A stretch of 64,000 nt of DNA, taken from assembly GCF_030272615.1 (NCBI RefSeq), contig NC_081413.1:560269945-560333944 (forward strand). Reading direction: 5' to 3'. Position numbers and translations under genes: made by a program. Below are positions 45,301-52,807 of the stretch, in pieces (position 1 is the first letter of the stretch; each line of letters begins with the position of its first letter). The notes under the pieces were generated by a model. That model saw nothing but the letters and a program-made list of their open reading frames with translations. It did no database searches and was not told the DNA's origin. This DNA comes from Cryptomeria japonica (taxonomy: Eukaryota > Streptophyta > Pinopsida > Cupressales > Cupressaceae).

Positions 45301-48300
45301 TGCCCTTGTCTTGCAAACTCGGACAATCTGCGTGGATAAAGTTGTGTATCTAACCTCCACCAAAGTTCAGGAAAATCAACTTGTTGCTCCTCGTGAAACT
45401 GTTGTTGCTCCATTGAGAAATCTTTCTTTTTTGATTTTTTGATTTTTTGATTTTTTTGGATTTTCAATTTTTCACTTTTTTTTTTATTTTCTATTTTTCA
45501 CTTTTTTTTTTGATTTTCTATTTTTCACTTTTTTTGGATTTTCTGGAATAAGAGAGATCTTGAATATCTCAGATTCAACTTGAACGTTCAACTGGTTCCA
45601 GCTTGGTTCCTTCTTGCGTAAGTCCAACTGACGATCCAGCGATCACCTTCCTTCTTTGTTTGAGAAAAAACTTTCCACTGATCTTCCTTGGATTCAAGAG
45701 TTCGTGTTCACTGTCAGGCGCTCCTCAGGATCTGACGTTCAAATGCTCGCCCTCCTTCTAGCGCCAATTCTGTTGACGTGTATTTTGTACACAATCATAC
45801 ACAGAATAAAATACCTAAGGGTATCTTATCCTCTCTTGAGAAAATAGTCTCTAACTGCTGAAGATTCGCGTAAAGGATCAGTTAGGTAGACTCCAAGGTT
45901 CTTTTAGTGGGGTCTCCACATGTGGACAAGCTCCAGTGGTATGATGTGATTTGCTGGAATCACAAGGGGACTTACATTGAACTTCCGATCTGCTTTGCTG
46001 GACACAGGCTCTTACTAACTTAGATTAAAAAAATGGAAAAAGGATAAGGGCGAAGAGAGGATCTAATCCTAATACTAAGAATGTAGGAGCAATGACTTGA
46101 TTTTTGATGAAATTCTAACTAGGTCTTGTTTTGACATCAATGGAACATCTACACAAGACTAGTGCAATCTTCTAAGGGGAAGCTTTATGATGTTCAAATC
46201 ATCACCGCAGGCATAGATACCATCCAAGTTGATGCATATCAATGAAGAGGCAACAAATTGAAATTGAGCTTAGGCTGAATGATTCCAGTTGACTACGCAA
46301 GGCAAGTCTGCAATCAACAAACTGCTAGTAGTATGGATGTACGAATTCCACCATCAATCAATCACATTTCCTCCATTCATCTAATTATCTACCATCTAAG
46401 ATTGAAGACTTCAACAAGAAACCATGCAAATTGCAAGAAAACGACATATTTCACCATTACTTCAATGAAAATGGAGTTTGTTTACAATCAATGGCAACAA
46501 TTTCTTGCCTTGTCCTCCTATTCTACTCTAATTGCTATTCTATCAACTATATTCTAACTCTTCCAACTATTTACAACTCTCTCTAATCATTTAAAATTCT
46601 TTTTTACAAAATGAAATGCCTGGGCTTATATAGTGCCCACAATACAATTTGATGGCTTAGATCAATTCAAGATCAATGGCCAAGATTTTACAATGAAAAC
46701 CCTAATTAGGGTTTGTTACAACCATTACATAACATTTAATGCTTGACCAATGATAAAATTGTATTGCTTGGACACATGTCCCTTTTAGAAAAATCGACCA
46801 ATGGATAGCCGGGGTAGGTACATCGGAGTTTGTGCCACCTTCCATGAGTTAAGTACATTGAATCTGGACATGCTGAGATGGACTTCATTGACTGGAGGAG
46901 TGATGACTAGGACGCCACCTCATCTGACACTTGTAGCTTGCTAGATATTCAATTTGATGTCGTTGAGAGGCTATCTTTAATTAACTCTTGTCCTAACTCC
47001 TTTTGTCCTTGATGTGCAGGATGATGTACCTCGCCTTGGAACGCTGGATTGGAAGAGGTCGCCCTTGTCTTGGCTTGATCGTCCTGGCGAAGACCGTCCT
47101 GGATCCGGCTTGATTTTCCTTGATGAGACCTTCATTTGATGCCTACACAACATTTCAAAATTAGTACCATGATCTTGCAATACATAACATAAATTAGAGA
47201 GCAAATTTTAGGAAACTTAATGATAAGTCCTTTATTAATCATTTTCTAAAAATGACTCTTGAGCTAGGAATTCAAAATTTCAAAATTTCAAAATCTAAGC
47301 TATGACGATTAACAATCAAAATCAAAACAATAAATCCATATCGCCATACCTCACTAGAGAGCTAACTCTAGAATGCAAAATGAGGAATTTGCCTAGGCAA
47401 AAATCAAAATTCGATAGTCTTGATGTGATCTTCAAAAGAACGTTCCTCTTATCAACTTCGCCACCCTTCAAGTCTTGGACGTGATTTCCTCTTCAAGTTA
47501 GCAATTTCGCCATCTTTGATATGTCTTTGACGTCCTAGGCAACTTCGCTCAAATAGAAACTTCAAGTTCGCCTCTCCTTTGGATAGTAGTTTCGCACCAC
47601 CTTTGATTGAATTCGCTCCTCTTCTTGAATGATAATTTCGCCCTTCCTTTGTATGAAATTCGCTCCTCTTTTTGAATGATAATTTCGCCCTTCCTTTGTA
47701 TGAAATTCGCTCCTCTTTTGCCTTCTCCAAGTTGCATATGAGAGATGATAAATGATGATGTGAAAATGAAATAAACACCTTCCTTTATAGGCGCTCACCT
47801 TCATATTGACCTTAGGCCGACTTGATAATTAATAAGGCAAATTAAACGATTTTTTAATAAATAATAAAGGCCGACCTTGACAAAATAAACCCAAGCGCTC
47901 CCTTTTGATTTTTATTAAATTAATAATTAATTATTAAATGCCTTTATTTTTAATTAATAAATTTCGATTTTTTTACAAAGGCAAAAAATAATTAATAAAT
48001 ACATACCATGCGCTATTTAAATGCTTTTAATTAAATATCGATTTTTTCTAGCATTTAAATAAATTTAAAAAATGTGTTTTAAGCGCCAAAATGAAAAAGT
48101 GGGAAGATACGTACCTCATCGCCCTGGTCCCTGACTGAGGGACAGGAGCGATTTTGCTCTTGTGGGCCTCATTTCACTTCATCACCTTCGAAAATTATAT
48201 TCAACGGATTCGCAATGCCTCCTTTCATTCATTCATGCCTTGAGATCGGTTGAAATTTGGCGAGAAAATCATCTACAACAAAAATCGCTCTGGTCCCTTC

Positions 48301-51300
48301 CTGAGGGACAGGAGCGAACTTAAGCATTTTGGTCCTTTGTTGACGTTTGATAATCTTCAATTTGTCTTCAACGGGTTCGATTGACCTCCTTTCTTGCCTT
48401 CGAACATAAAAGTTTGCTTGATCTTTGCCCAGATCGTACCTTATGAAGAACTTCGCTCTGGTCCTTCAGTGAGGGACAGGAGCGAATTTGACCCTCTAGG
48501 CAAAACTTCATCATCTCATTGTTTTTGATCAAGTCTGGATGCTCTATCATGCTCATTTCGTCCTTCACCATGCCTTTGATGTCTCGATTCGTCCAAAGAA
48601 GGTCAGGAATGGCCTAACTAAGCATTTTCGCTCTGGTCCCTTGGTGAGGGACACGAGCGATTCGCTTTGGTCCCTTGGAGAGGGACGGGAGCGCATTTCG
48701 CTCTGGACCGTTGGAGAAGGACACGAGCGAAATTTGACTTTTCGCACTCTCAATCAGGACAATTTTAATGGAATATAACATTTAAGTATAAGTGACATTT
48801 CCTTCTATGTTTCTTCTTTCTTATACTTTAAGTTATATTCCATATATACTTTCAGGATGTTTGAGAGTGGTTTCAGACCTCCAGGAGTTATATTGCAAAA
48901 TCTAGTTTTTGGAGGTTTTTCAGTTTCCAGACTTAGTCAAATTTCAGGATCAGGACATTCCAGACTTAGCCAAATTTCAGGAGCAGGACCTCACTCAAGC
49001 CGGACTTGCTACCCTGTTGATCTCCCCGACAACACTTCAAGTTATATTCATTTGATAAAATGTACCTCTTTGGACCTTCTCACATCGTCAAGACGTTAAA
49101 ATCTTGCAAGGACAAAGCAAAATTGGATTTGTAGCTCCGGTCCTTCACTGAGGGACAGGAGCGATTTAGGCAATTAGCACTGTTATGGACGTCCCAAAAA
49201 TCTTCAATTTATATTCAACGCATTTATCTCATGTTTTTCCTTGTTTTTGAACGTAAACTTGCCTTGACCTTTGTCTGGATTTTGCATAATGAAGGAAATC
49301 GCTCTGGTCCCTGGGAGGGGGACGAGAGCTACAAGGTACCTCGCCCTGGTCCCTTGGAGAGGGACAGGAGCGATTTGGTCAATATAGGTCATTCTCCTTC
49401 GTTTTTGCACCTCAAATTATATTCATTTGGCAAAGCATCTTCCTTTGGACGTCCTCAAATCATTAAGTCATCAAAATCTTGCAAGGACGAGGCGAAATTG
49501 AATTTGTAGCTCCGGTCCTTCACTGAGGGATAGGAGCGATCTTTCCTCTGGAGGCATTTCTGTGCTCATGAAAATCTTCAATTTATATTCAATGGAAAGA
49601 TCTCGTCGTTCTCCATTATTTCAAACGTAAAATTTGTCTGGACTCTGCAGGGACGATGAGATATTTGAAATTGAGCTCCCGTCCTTCACTGAGGGACAGG
49701 AGCGATTTTGCTCCTACAGGCCAAAATAACAAGATTTTTCACATTTTAACACTTCACAAGGCGAAAACAAATCATTTGAAATGCCTAGGATCAAAATTCA
49801 AAAAAGTCAAAATTTGGTCAAAAATATTCAATTGGACAAAAATTCACATTTCATCTTCAACACTTAGACAAATTTAAGCTCTGCATCAACATTCCAATTG
49901 AAAATTAGACCATTCTGGCAAATTCATTGCATTCAAAATTTGCATTCTAGAAAAGGAAATTCAAAAAGCTCCCAAAACCTGACTGGATTTTGGTCCGAAA
50001 AGACGGTAATTAAAACCCTAAGGCTTGACCCTAAATCCAGACAATTAACAAACTAACAAAACCCTAAAAAAAAAAAGCAAAGCGAAAACGAGCAAAACAA
50101 GCAAAAAACATGGGTCCCCATTTGCAATGGGGCGATGTGTGAAAACGTCACAACAGGTAGGTACAATGGGACAACGAACACTTGGGAGGAGGTAACACAC
50201 CTTCTAGCAGCTTATCCACACTTTTTTTTAATGACTTCCAAGAGGAAGTCTAGTTTAAGGGAGGGAGATGTGATGCCCTGGTTCACCATATTCATTATTT
50301 ATTCTAACTTTGTCACACGTGGACTAGCAGATTTGAATGCTTTACGATCATGATGTATATTTTAGATATCTCTTGTTTCTTCACATGGATTTTGAATTGT
50401 ATAGATATAGCAGTATCATTCCGGCCGTATGATTTTGATGTACTTGTATCTCTACTGATATCAGTAGACTAGTTGTGGATGATTTAGTAATATTTGTATT
50501 TTTGATGGATATTAATGTTGAATAATACTTCATCTGTGTGAGTTGTTTCTGCATTATGTGATGAGAGTACTTGAGTTTTTTATTATAATGCGCTCTACTT
50601 ATTTTGTGATATCATGCTACACAAGTTATTTTGATGTTTAAGTAATTTACATGTATACTATCATGCTTAAATGTATCAATGAATGCAATTAGTGTGAAGA
50701 TTGCAGATATAGTAAAAGAATCACGGAATGAGAGGATCCTCTAAACCATGCATTTCCACACCACCTCTTCTAACCCCAAAGTGAAGCTATTCTTTTCTGG
50801 GAACCCTAGCTAGACAACTAGAAGCTTAGTTGTTAGGAATCTTAAAAGTTCACTTAGATCCAGGGCGTTTTAAAGAATTTAAATTTTTCAAATGCTACTT
50901 TTTGGTATATGTATAGTGTTAGAAAAGTGGTTCCTAGGAAGGGAAAGAGGGATTTTATGGAGGCAATAATTAGGGCACATGTTTTAATTGCTATTTAACT
51001 GTTAAGAGCCTATTAACCACCATATAGGGCCTTAGAATGGAGTGCAAGAAAAGGAAACTTGTCTCTTTTCCACTTGCCGAGGAGGAGGTCCCTCCTATAC
51101 ATGCTTGAAAGCTCTCTTTTGTGTACGTTTTTGTTGTTGTTAAGAAAGAAAGCTGGCGAAGCAGGAGGAGAATTTCCAGGTGTAGCAGATCGAGATAGGC
51201 CCTTAAAACTGGTTTCTTTTGAGTTCTTTCTTGTTGAGGATGGTTTTCATATTACTTTTTTGAGTTGGCTGAGCCTTTAATTAAATTCCCTTTAAGCGAT

Positions 51301-52807
51301 ATATATTGCAATTATTTAGTTGAATGCTTCTGTAATTATGGGTTGGTTTTCTTGCTTTCCCCTTGTTTTCTCTTAATTTATTTCTCTTCTTTTCGAGGAT
51401 GGTTTTTATATTGTTACATTCTTTTTTAATTGGCTAATCCTTGAATGAAAGATATCAGGTTGCCCTTCGTATTACAAATCACTCTACCATTCTTTTAAGC
51501 CTCTTTAAGTTTCATGGGTTGTTGTTTTGAATCATAGATGCGTAAGGAAGAATGGGAGGGATTTGGGCCAGCGAGGCTGCTTGCGAAATTCTTTTCTGCT
51601 GAGCAAGCTGGGGCTCTTGAGAGAGCTTCTTGTTGGTCCATAGGAAGCTCTTGGAGGGAAAGGACCTGAAGTCTTGGATAATATTGTGATGATTTTAGAG
51701 AAAAATACAATCTATGCGACTTGGGATATCCTCACCTATCATATATTGTTTTGGGATAAATTATATGCTGTTAGTCTCTTCTATATATATGAACGAAAAT
51801 TATGCTACAATCTTCTTCAGGCCTTATTTTATGTACTGTTATAAGTTTTAGTGCTGAAAAAGAGGGAAAACCCGCTTATTTTGAGGGAGCTTTCAGGAGG
51901 TGCCTTAAGTGTTATTCCACTTGTGCTTTCTTCAAACCCTTTGAATATTCTTAAGAAAGTACAAGGATATTTTGTAGCGAATTGTGGTTTTATGGACCCC
52001 CTTAGGCTTGGGGGTTAGTTGGAGTTAATCTTTATGATGCCATATGGTTTAGTGGAGAGAAATCTCTCCTCATTCATGGCAGTTCGACAGAATTTTTTAA
52101 GAATTCCTATATAATATATGCAAATTTGAAACAAAAATCGAAAGTCTTTGTATGAAATTCCAAATGCACTTGGAAATGGATGTTCAGCTTTGCATTACGT
52201 CTTAGAAAATTACATAGAGAAAATTGAGAACAGGAAAAAAAAAACGTAATATACATCTGTACAATATTTCCAAATAAATACTATGAGCCTTTAGATCTAA
52301 ATTTAAAGATTTAAAAAAAAAAAAGTGGTTGCAGGCTGCATGTCTATAATTACAGAGTATTAAATAAAAATGTTAAAATAATTTCAAAAGAATAAAAGAC
52401 TATTTGTTCAATTGTGTCTTTGCCCCTTCTGAAGGGCGTGTCACATCTTCCATTTTTCATAGTGGCAGTGAATGTGCAGTAGTAGGAACTATTGATTGCT
52501 GACAGATAAGTCTCACGAGTTACTAAAATCGATCTGCACTTAGTTCAACTGATACATAGGGTAATGGAAGTATCAGTCTTGTAAGCGACTGCAGTAAGCA
52601 ATTCTTAAGCACATTTTTACTACTTAATGAGCACTATGATAACATAAAAAGGTATTTCTTGGACCGCTAATTGTGTAATAGGGTGAAAACTTACAGGGCA
52701 GCTGCAATAGCGAGGTATCTAGGAAATGTTGCGTCATGATCAGAGGCGTCAAACAATGCAGCCGCCTGCACAGCCGAAGATGAATCATTTCCATTGGCTA
52801 ACGTCAT
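21043..52807 (-). CDS. COR413: COR413-family membrane protein gene (4 exons, 194 aa)
   Basis: Spliced CDS: 52695-52807, 23530-23640, 21617-21687 and 21043-21332 (585 nt). COR413 proteins are cold- and stress-responsive multispanning membrane proteins of the plasma membrane or plastid. Alignment by eye to COR413-PM members: [10 protein letters not shown] matches [26 protein letters not shown] matches VGKWIAFIAVVLRLFF, and a final segment with LDGHIRYRR matches LQEHIRASG. About six hydrophobic segments and a length near the family's 200 aa support this. All three junctions keep phase (CT+G, TG+G, G+AT). Donors are GTAAGT, GTACGT and GTAAGT; all acceptors end in AG. No stop or frameshift is seen. 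Exon 1 is short and divergent, so its link across 29 kb rests on phase and the fit of [11 protein letters not shown] to the family. It may be a distant paralogue. Confidence 0.78.
21617..21687 (-). CDS. COR413: COR413-like exon 3
   Basis: 71 nt between the acceptor TTCTCTTCAG and the donor GTAAGT, encoding [18 protein letters not shown] and a short tail. FGKW..F....L.LFF is the most diagnostic COR413 stretch. Confidence 0.85.
21660..21905. repeat. COR413: Tandem duplications at the intron 2/exon 3 boundary
   Basis: The segment holding the exon 3 acceptor and first codons (about 21663-21700) recurs diverged at 21737-21780. Next to it, a unit of about 60 bp (ATAATGTTAGTACAACAATA and following) is repeated in tandem over 21785-21902. 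The diverged copy has lost the clean CAG acceptor (TTGAAG on the plus strand against CTGAAG). Confidence 0.8.
23530..23640 (-). CDS. COR413: COR413-like exon 2
   Basis: 111 nt after the acceptor TTTGTGTAG and before the donor GTACGT. It encodes the [14 protein letters not shown] span and ends mid-codon (TG), completed by the first G of exon 3. Confidence 0.8.
25322..25456 (+). repeat. LTR1 of the miniature element
   Basis: 135 bp, TGTTGGTGTTGG to CTCAACA. It differs from LTR2 at a handful of positions, including the B box (GGTTTAAGTCC here). Confidence 0.87.
25375..25446 (+). other. tRNA-like module in LTR1
   Basis: 72 nt: acceptor arms GGACCAG and CTGGTCC pair fully; the D arm is GCTC/GAGC; the A box TAGCTCAGTGG is perfect; the T stem CTAGG/CCTAG is intact. 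The anticodon stem is weak and the residue before the anticodon is not T, so it is unlikely to work as a tRNA. The B box is mutated in this copy. Confidence 0.75.
25457..25468 (+). other. Primer-binding site of the miniature element
   Basis: TGGTATCAGAGT directly follows LTR1; it matches the initiator tRNA-Met 3' end over 11 bases. Confidence 0.85.
25521..25655 (+). repeat. LTR2 of the miniature element
   Basis: 135 bp copy preceded by a purine run. It ends CTCAACA and is followed by TGG, then directly by the next element's LTR at 25659. Confidence 0.87.
25574..25645 (+). other. tRNA-like module in LTR2
   Basis: 72 nt with acceptor GGGCCAG/CTGGTCC (one G-T wobble), perfect A box TAGCTCAGTGG and perfect B box GGTTCGAGTCC. 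This copy could be bound by TFIIIC. The anticodon arm is as degenerate as in LTR1. Confidence 0.75.
25659..26118 (+). repeat. 5' LTR of the HPPD-carrying element
   Basis: Matches 29483-29921 to 26097; the last 21 bp to the primer site are inferred. A palindromic TATA region (25836-25855) and a perfect palindrome AAGGGTCGACCCTT (25807-25820) lie inside. Confidence 0.8.
26119..26130 (+). other. Primer-binding site of the HPPD-carrying element
   Basis: TGGTATCAGAGT, complementary to the 3' end of initiator tRNA-Met. Confidence 0.82.
26304..26763 (+). pseudogene. HPD: Captured N-terminal part of 4-hydroxyphenylpyruvate dioxygenase
   Basis: HPPD turns 4-hydroxyphenylpyruvate into homogentisate, the aromatic precursor of plastoquinone and tocopherol. 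The frame from the ATG at 26304 reads [54 protein letters not shown] and [20 protein letters not shown], all close to the N-terminal domain of plant HPPD. A TAG at 26412 replaces the Trp of HIEFWCGD; a TGA at 26628 follows VEES. Similarity stops at 26763, where GTAAGT resembles a splice donor, so genomic sequence may have been captured. The C-terminal iron-binding domain is absent, so no activity is expected. Confidence 0.92.
26764..28640 (+). other. Interior of the HPPD-carrying element, source unknown
   Basis: GC content is more gene-like than in the flanks, with short open stretches. In the most coding-like part, about 28190-28480, the plus strand reads [20 protein letters not shown] and later [20 protein letters not shown], with a TAG between them. 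I do not recognise the protein. This could be intron and exon sequence of other captured genes. Confidence 0.35.
28640..28735. repeat. Short tandem repeat, 25-30 bp unit
   Basis: About four imperfect copies of CTTCAGAGGGAGCCTRACAT-type sequence. Confidence 0.8.
28775..29250. repeat. Minisatellite, 45-48 bp unit
   Basis: About ten imperfect units built on GAAGTTTGAGGT, CCCTTGTT and ATTCTTCTCTGTGAGA. The last three or four units are regular at 45 bp. Because the period is a multiple of three, both strands show repetitive ORFs (for example LVNEFFS), which I take as by-products. Confidence 0.88.
29483..29921 (+). repeat. 3' LTR of the HPPD-carrying element (end probably lost)
   Basis: 439 bp, starting TGTTGATG after a purine tract and ending TTACA. 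Confidence 0.85.
29922..31832. other. Intronic DNA without recognised features
   Basis: AT-rich. Near 30600-30760 there are repeated GGGGACA and TCCCTG words. Near 30970-31040 there are repeated ACTCGG and CTCGGCAAAA words that look repeat-derived. No coding similarity found. Confidence 0.4.
32232..33017 (+). repeat. Hairpin array in the solo LTR (7 copies)
   Basis: Seven roughly 33 nt imperfect inverted repeats start near 32232, 32268, 32301, 32477, 32644, 32820 and 32985. Each has an outer arm TCGCTC/GAGCGA and an inner arm GTCCCT/AGGGAC around a 5 nt loop. The last four are spaced 165-176 bp. Confidence 0.85.
34528..34535 (+). promoter_or_regulatory. TATA box of the solo LTR
   Basis: TATATAAG in a block (GGGCACTATATAAGCCC) conserved in the young LTRs at 39125-39132 and 46625-46632 on the minus strand. 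It is a likely core promoter for the family. Confidence 0.5.
35416..37079. other. Intronic repeat-derived DNA, unclassified
   Basis: No protein match. A stretch at 35540-35640 (GGGAAAACCC followed by poly-A and ACAAAGAGTTACAATAC) resembles the R/U5 part of a minus-strand copia LTR, but no boundaries could be set. Confidence 0.35.
37080..37640 (-). pseudogene. Gypsy reverse transcriptase fragment
   Basis: The minus strand reads [20 protein letters not shown], then [20 protein letters not shown] and, at 37144-37250, [15 protein letters not shown]. These are consecutive RT and connection motifs, with the usual YxDD as FLDD. Several stops and a frame change make it inactive. It lies opposite to the chromovirus integrase next door, so it is a different insertion. 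Confidence 0.82.
37700..38270 (+). pseudogene. Chromovirus gypsy integrase C-terminus, left part
   Basis: The plus strand reads [10 protein letters not shown], then [20 protein letters not shown] and [13 protein letters not shown], the C-terminal integrase region of chromoviruses. The chromodomain begins near 38240 and is cut at 38270 by the 11,885 bp element. Reading resumes at 50161 in the same frame. Several TAG stops are present, for example after the LLYIVGH segment. Confidence 0.85.
38266..38270. repeat. Target-site duplication, left copy (GGTAG)
   Basis: Identical to 50156-50160 on the other side of the giant-LTR element. Confidence 0.95.
39125..39132 (-). promoter_or_regulatory. TATA box in the 3' LTR
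   Basis: TATATAAG on the minus strand, in a GGGCACTATATAAGCCC block shared with the older solo LTR. Confidence 0.5.
40619..42205 (-). repeat. Tandem array of about 167 bp spaced units with hairpins, 3' LTR
   Basis: Eleven hairpins start near 40619, 40785, 40953, 41128, 41162, 41198, 41634, 41799, 41841, 42009 and 42175. Many adjacent starts are 165-175 bp apart. The sequence between them also repeats (TCTTCAATTT, ATTCAACG, CGAACGTAAA words), so a degenerate monomer of about 167 bp is present. Each hairpin has TCGCTC/GAGCGA and GTCCCT/AGGGAC arms separated by a 2x2 mismatch, with a 5 nt loop. Confidence 0.85.
42656..43688 (-). other. Non-coding 3' part of the internal region
   Basis: About 1 kb downstream of the 592 aa ORF. 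It begins, next to the LTR, with a second copy of TGGCGCTAGA (42657-42666). No typical polypurine tract is visible at the LTR junction. Two related hairpins lie at 42932-43031. Confidence 0.6.
42932..43031. repeat. Two related hairpins with compensatory stems
   Basis: Copy 1 (42932-42968) has stem CCTCG/CGAGG; copy 2 (42995-43031) has stem CTCCAT/ATGGAG. The loops are homologous (GCCAGYCAGRCGTCYATAG, then YCCCGA). Loop sequence is kept while stem bases change in pairs. Confidence 0.65.
43689..45467 (-). CDS. 592 aa acidic protein of the giant-LTR element, function unknown
   Basis: Uninterrupted ORF in the sense direction of the element. The first Met is at 45467, but the Lys-rich start lies in a purine repeat leader; Met19 at 45413 ([11 protein letters not shown]) is a plausible start. 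No gag core, protease, RT or integrase motif is present. Residues 137-152 ([16 protein letters not shown]) offer C137, H140, H144, C149 and C152, a possible zinc site reminiscent of divergent retroelement knuckles. The middle (about 200-450) is very rich in Glu/Asp and Leu/Ile and may be disordered or coiled coil. A motif MIHHQ.RPPE occurs twice. An intact frame fits the element's youth; selection cannot be judged from one copy. Confidence 0.75.
   Translation of the reverse strand: MKIQKNQKIKKSKKKDFSMEQQQFHEEQQVDFPELWWRLDTQLYPRRLSEFARQGQCRVHETEEHDEMHCLKYLSRMESAAQGKIFFWDVPRPETEEGNFSVPETKDPLLSFMWMIESQLILNGEMRLENILLPLWCRIHNSPHSEFTCSVCEMAINQVRNQFGMPTLSEEECIMNGSWGAHLAAEFRRTYEQDIASASECEKDQVYVDDTNAPDDQCITMDSSPCLAPEKEYHETKVEESVEDTPAVIKEDPGVEQTIKEEDDSFLEEFSLMLQKEILEIELEEVSNGLIEEDNQVEILSEELQIIISEPRYEEQFKGALEDFITIMLFEEALKDFAEETQMESLPKFFLDKQVTGSDMIHHQLRPPETILEEERSPEIIFDPLEEMFEAQSIKETLIFEDMLTKFHEDAWFMQDISVKTKNLELFEGALSLFQEELPNQDQHVVDARGMIHHQWRPPEAAGDLACNNAVPLEPEMGQVVSFLNPSFESYYDFDYGDFGKTTCIWIDHGPNELPQLIILSENLLEYEKCMVRVCFSVFKDEFARLRTVTFAMLLLHNLRNHVKLCVYFASLSRVESRTLVYRFRVGFLFVF
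45468..45770 (-). other. Leader and primer-like site of the giant-LTR element
   Basis: The minus strand has TGGCGCTAGAAGGAGGGC (45766-45749) four bases from the LTR, fitting a primer-binding site of unassigned tRNA. Downstream, 45430-45540 is an A-rich tandem repeat of GTGAAAAATAGAAAATC-like units leading into the ORF. Confidence 0.65.
46625..46632 (-). promoter_or_regulatory. TATA box in the 5' LTR
   Basis: TATATAAG on the minus strand. A second TATAAAGG occurs upstream on the same strand near 47790, so there may be two start regions. Confidence 0.5.
48119..49705 (-). repeat. Tandem array of about 167 bp spaced units with hairpins, 5' LTR
   Basis: Same eleven hairpins as at 40619-42205, shifted by 7,500 bp. 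Confidence 0.85.
50156..50160. repeat. Target-site duplication, right copy (GGTAG)
   Basis: Matches 38266-38270 exactly. Confidence 0.95.
50161..50268 (+). pseudogene. Chromovirus chromodomain end and polypurine tract
   Basis: Continues the frame broken at 38270: [18 protein letters not shown] has the TWE and YP.F pattern of a gypsy chromodomain. A purine tract AAGGGAGGGAGA (50257-50268) precedes TGTGATGCCC, the start of an LTR. Confidence 0.82.
50269..52694 (+). other. Chromovirus 3' LTR (start at 50269, end unknown) and intronic DNA
   Basis: The LTR starts TGTGATGCCC after the purine tract; its end could not be set because the partner is not recognised. From about 51480 to 52020 one plus frame is fairly open ([19 protein letters not shown], later [20 protein letters not shown]), with TAG stops. 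I do not recognise it. Confidence 0.45.
52695..52807 (-). CDS. COR413: COR413-like exon 1
   Basis: ATG at 52807, 113 nt, ending CT before the donor GTAAGT. It encodes an N-terminus beginning [12 protein letters not shown], with a hydrophobic end (YLAIAAAL) that leads into the first membrane span. Assignment to this gene depends on the phase match with exon 2 and family similarity. Confidence 0.65.

Larger units (their letters stand above)
38271..50155 (-). mobile_element. Intact giant-LTR retroelement (11,885 bp, LARD-like)
   Basis: LTRs 38271-42655 and 45771-50155 are 4,385 bp each. I found three differences between them, so insertion was very recent. A perfect 5 bp target-site duplication GGTAG flanks the whole. 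The internal region is 3,115 bp, with a primer-like site TGGCGCTAGAAGGAGGGC (45766 down to 45749) on the minus strand and a single 592 aa ORF in the same sense. It lacks protease, RT and integrase, so an autonomous partner must supply them. The size plan recalls the LARD elements of Triticeae. It sits in the sense direction inside intron 1 of the COR413-like gene and inside an old chromovirus chromodomain. Confidence 0.93.
45771..50155 (-). repeat. 5' LTR of the giant-LTR element
   Basis: 4,385 bp copy of 38271-42655. It carries the same TATA box (46625-46632) and hairpin array. Confidence 0.95.
23641..52694 (-). other. COR413: Giant intron 1 of the COR413-like gene (29,054 nt)
   Basis: Bounded by donor GTAAGT (52694-52689) and an AG acceptor at 23641-23642. 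It contains at least five transposon-derived blocks. The part 23641-25321 is AT-rich without genes and holds two diverged copies of a roughly 110 bp segment starting ATGAAGCATTT (near 23892 and 24428). Introns of this size are typical of conifers. Confidence 0.65.

Noticed and set aside
51495-52020. Possible host exon with Leu-rich frame on the plus strand
   Set aside because: Interrupted by TAG stops and no splice signals or family could be assigned; kept only as a note in the region entry.
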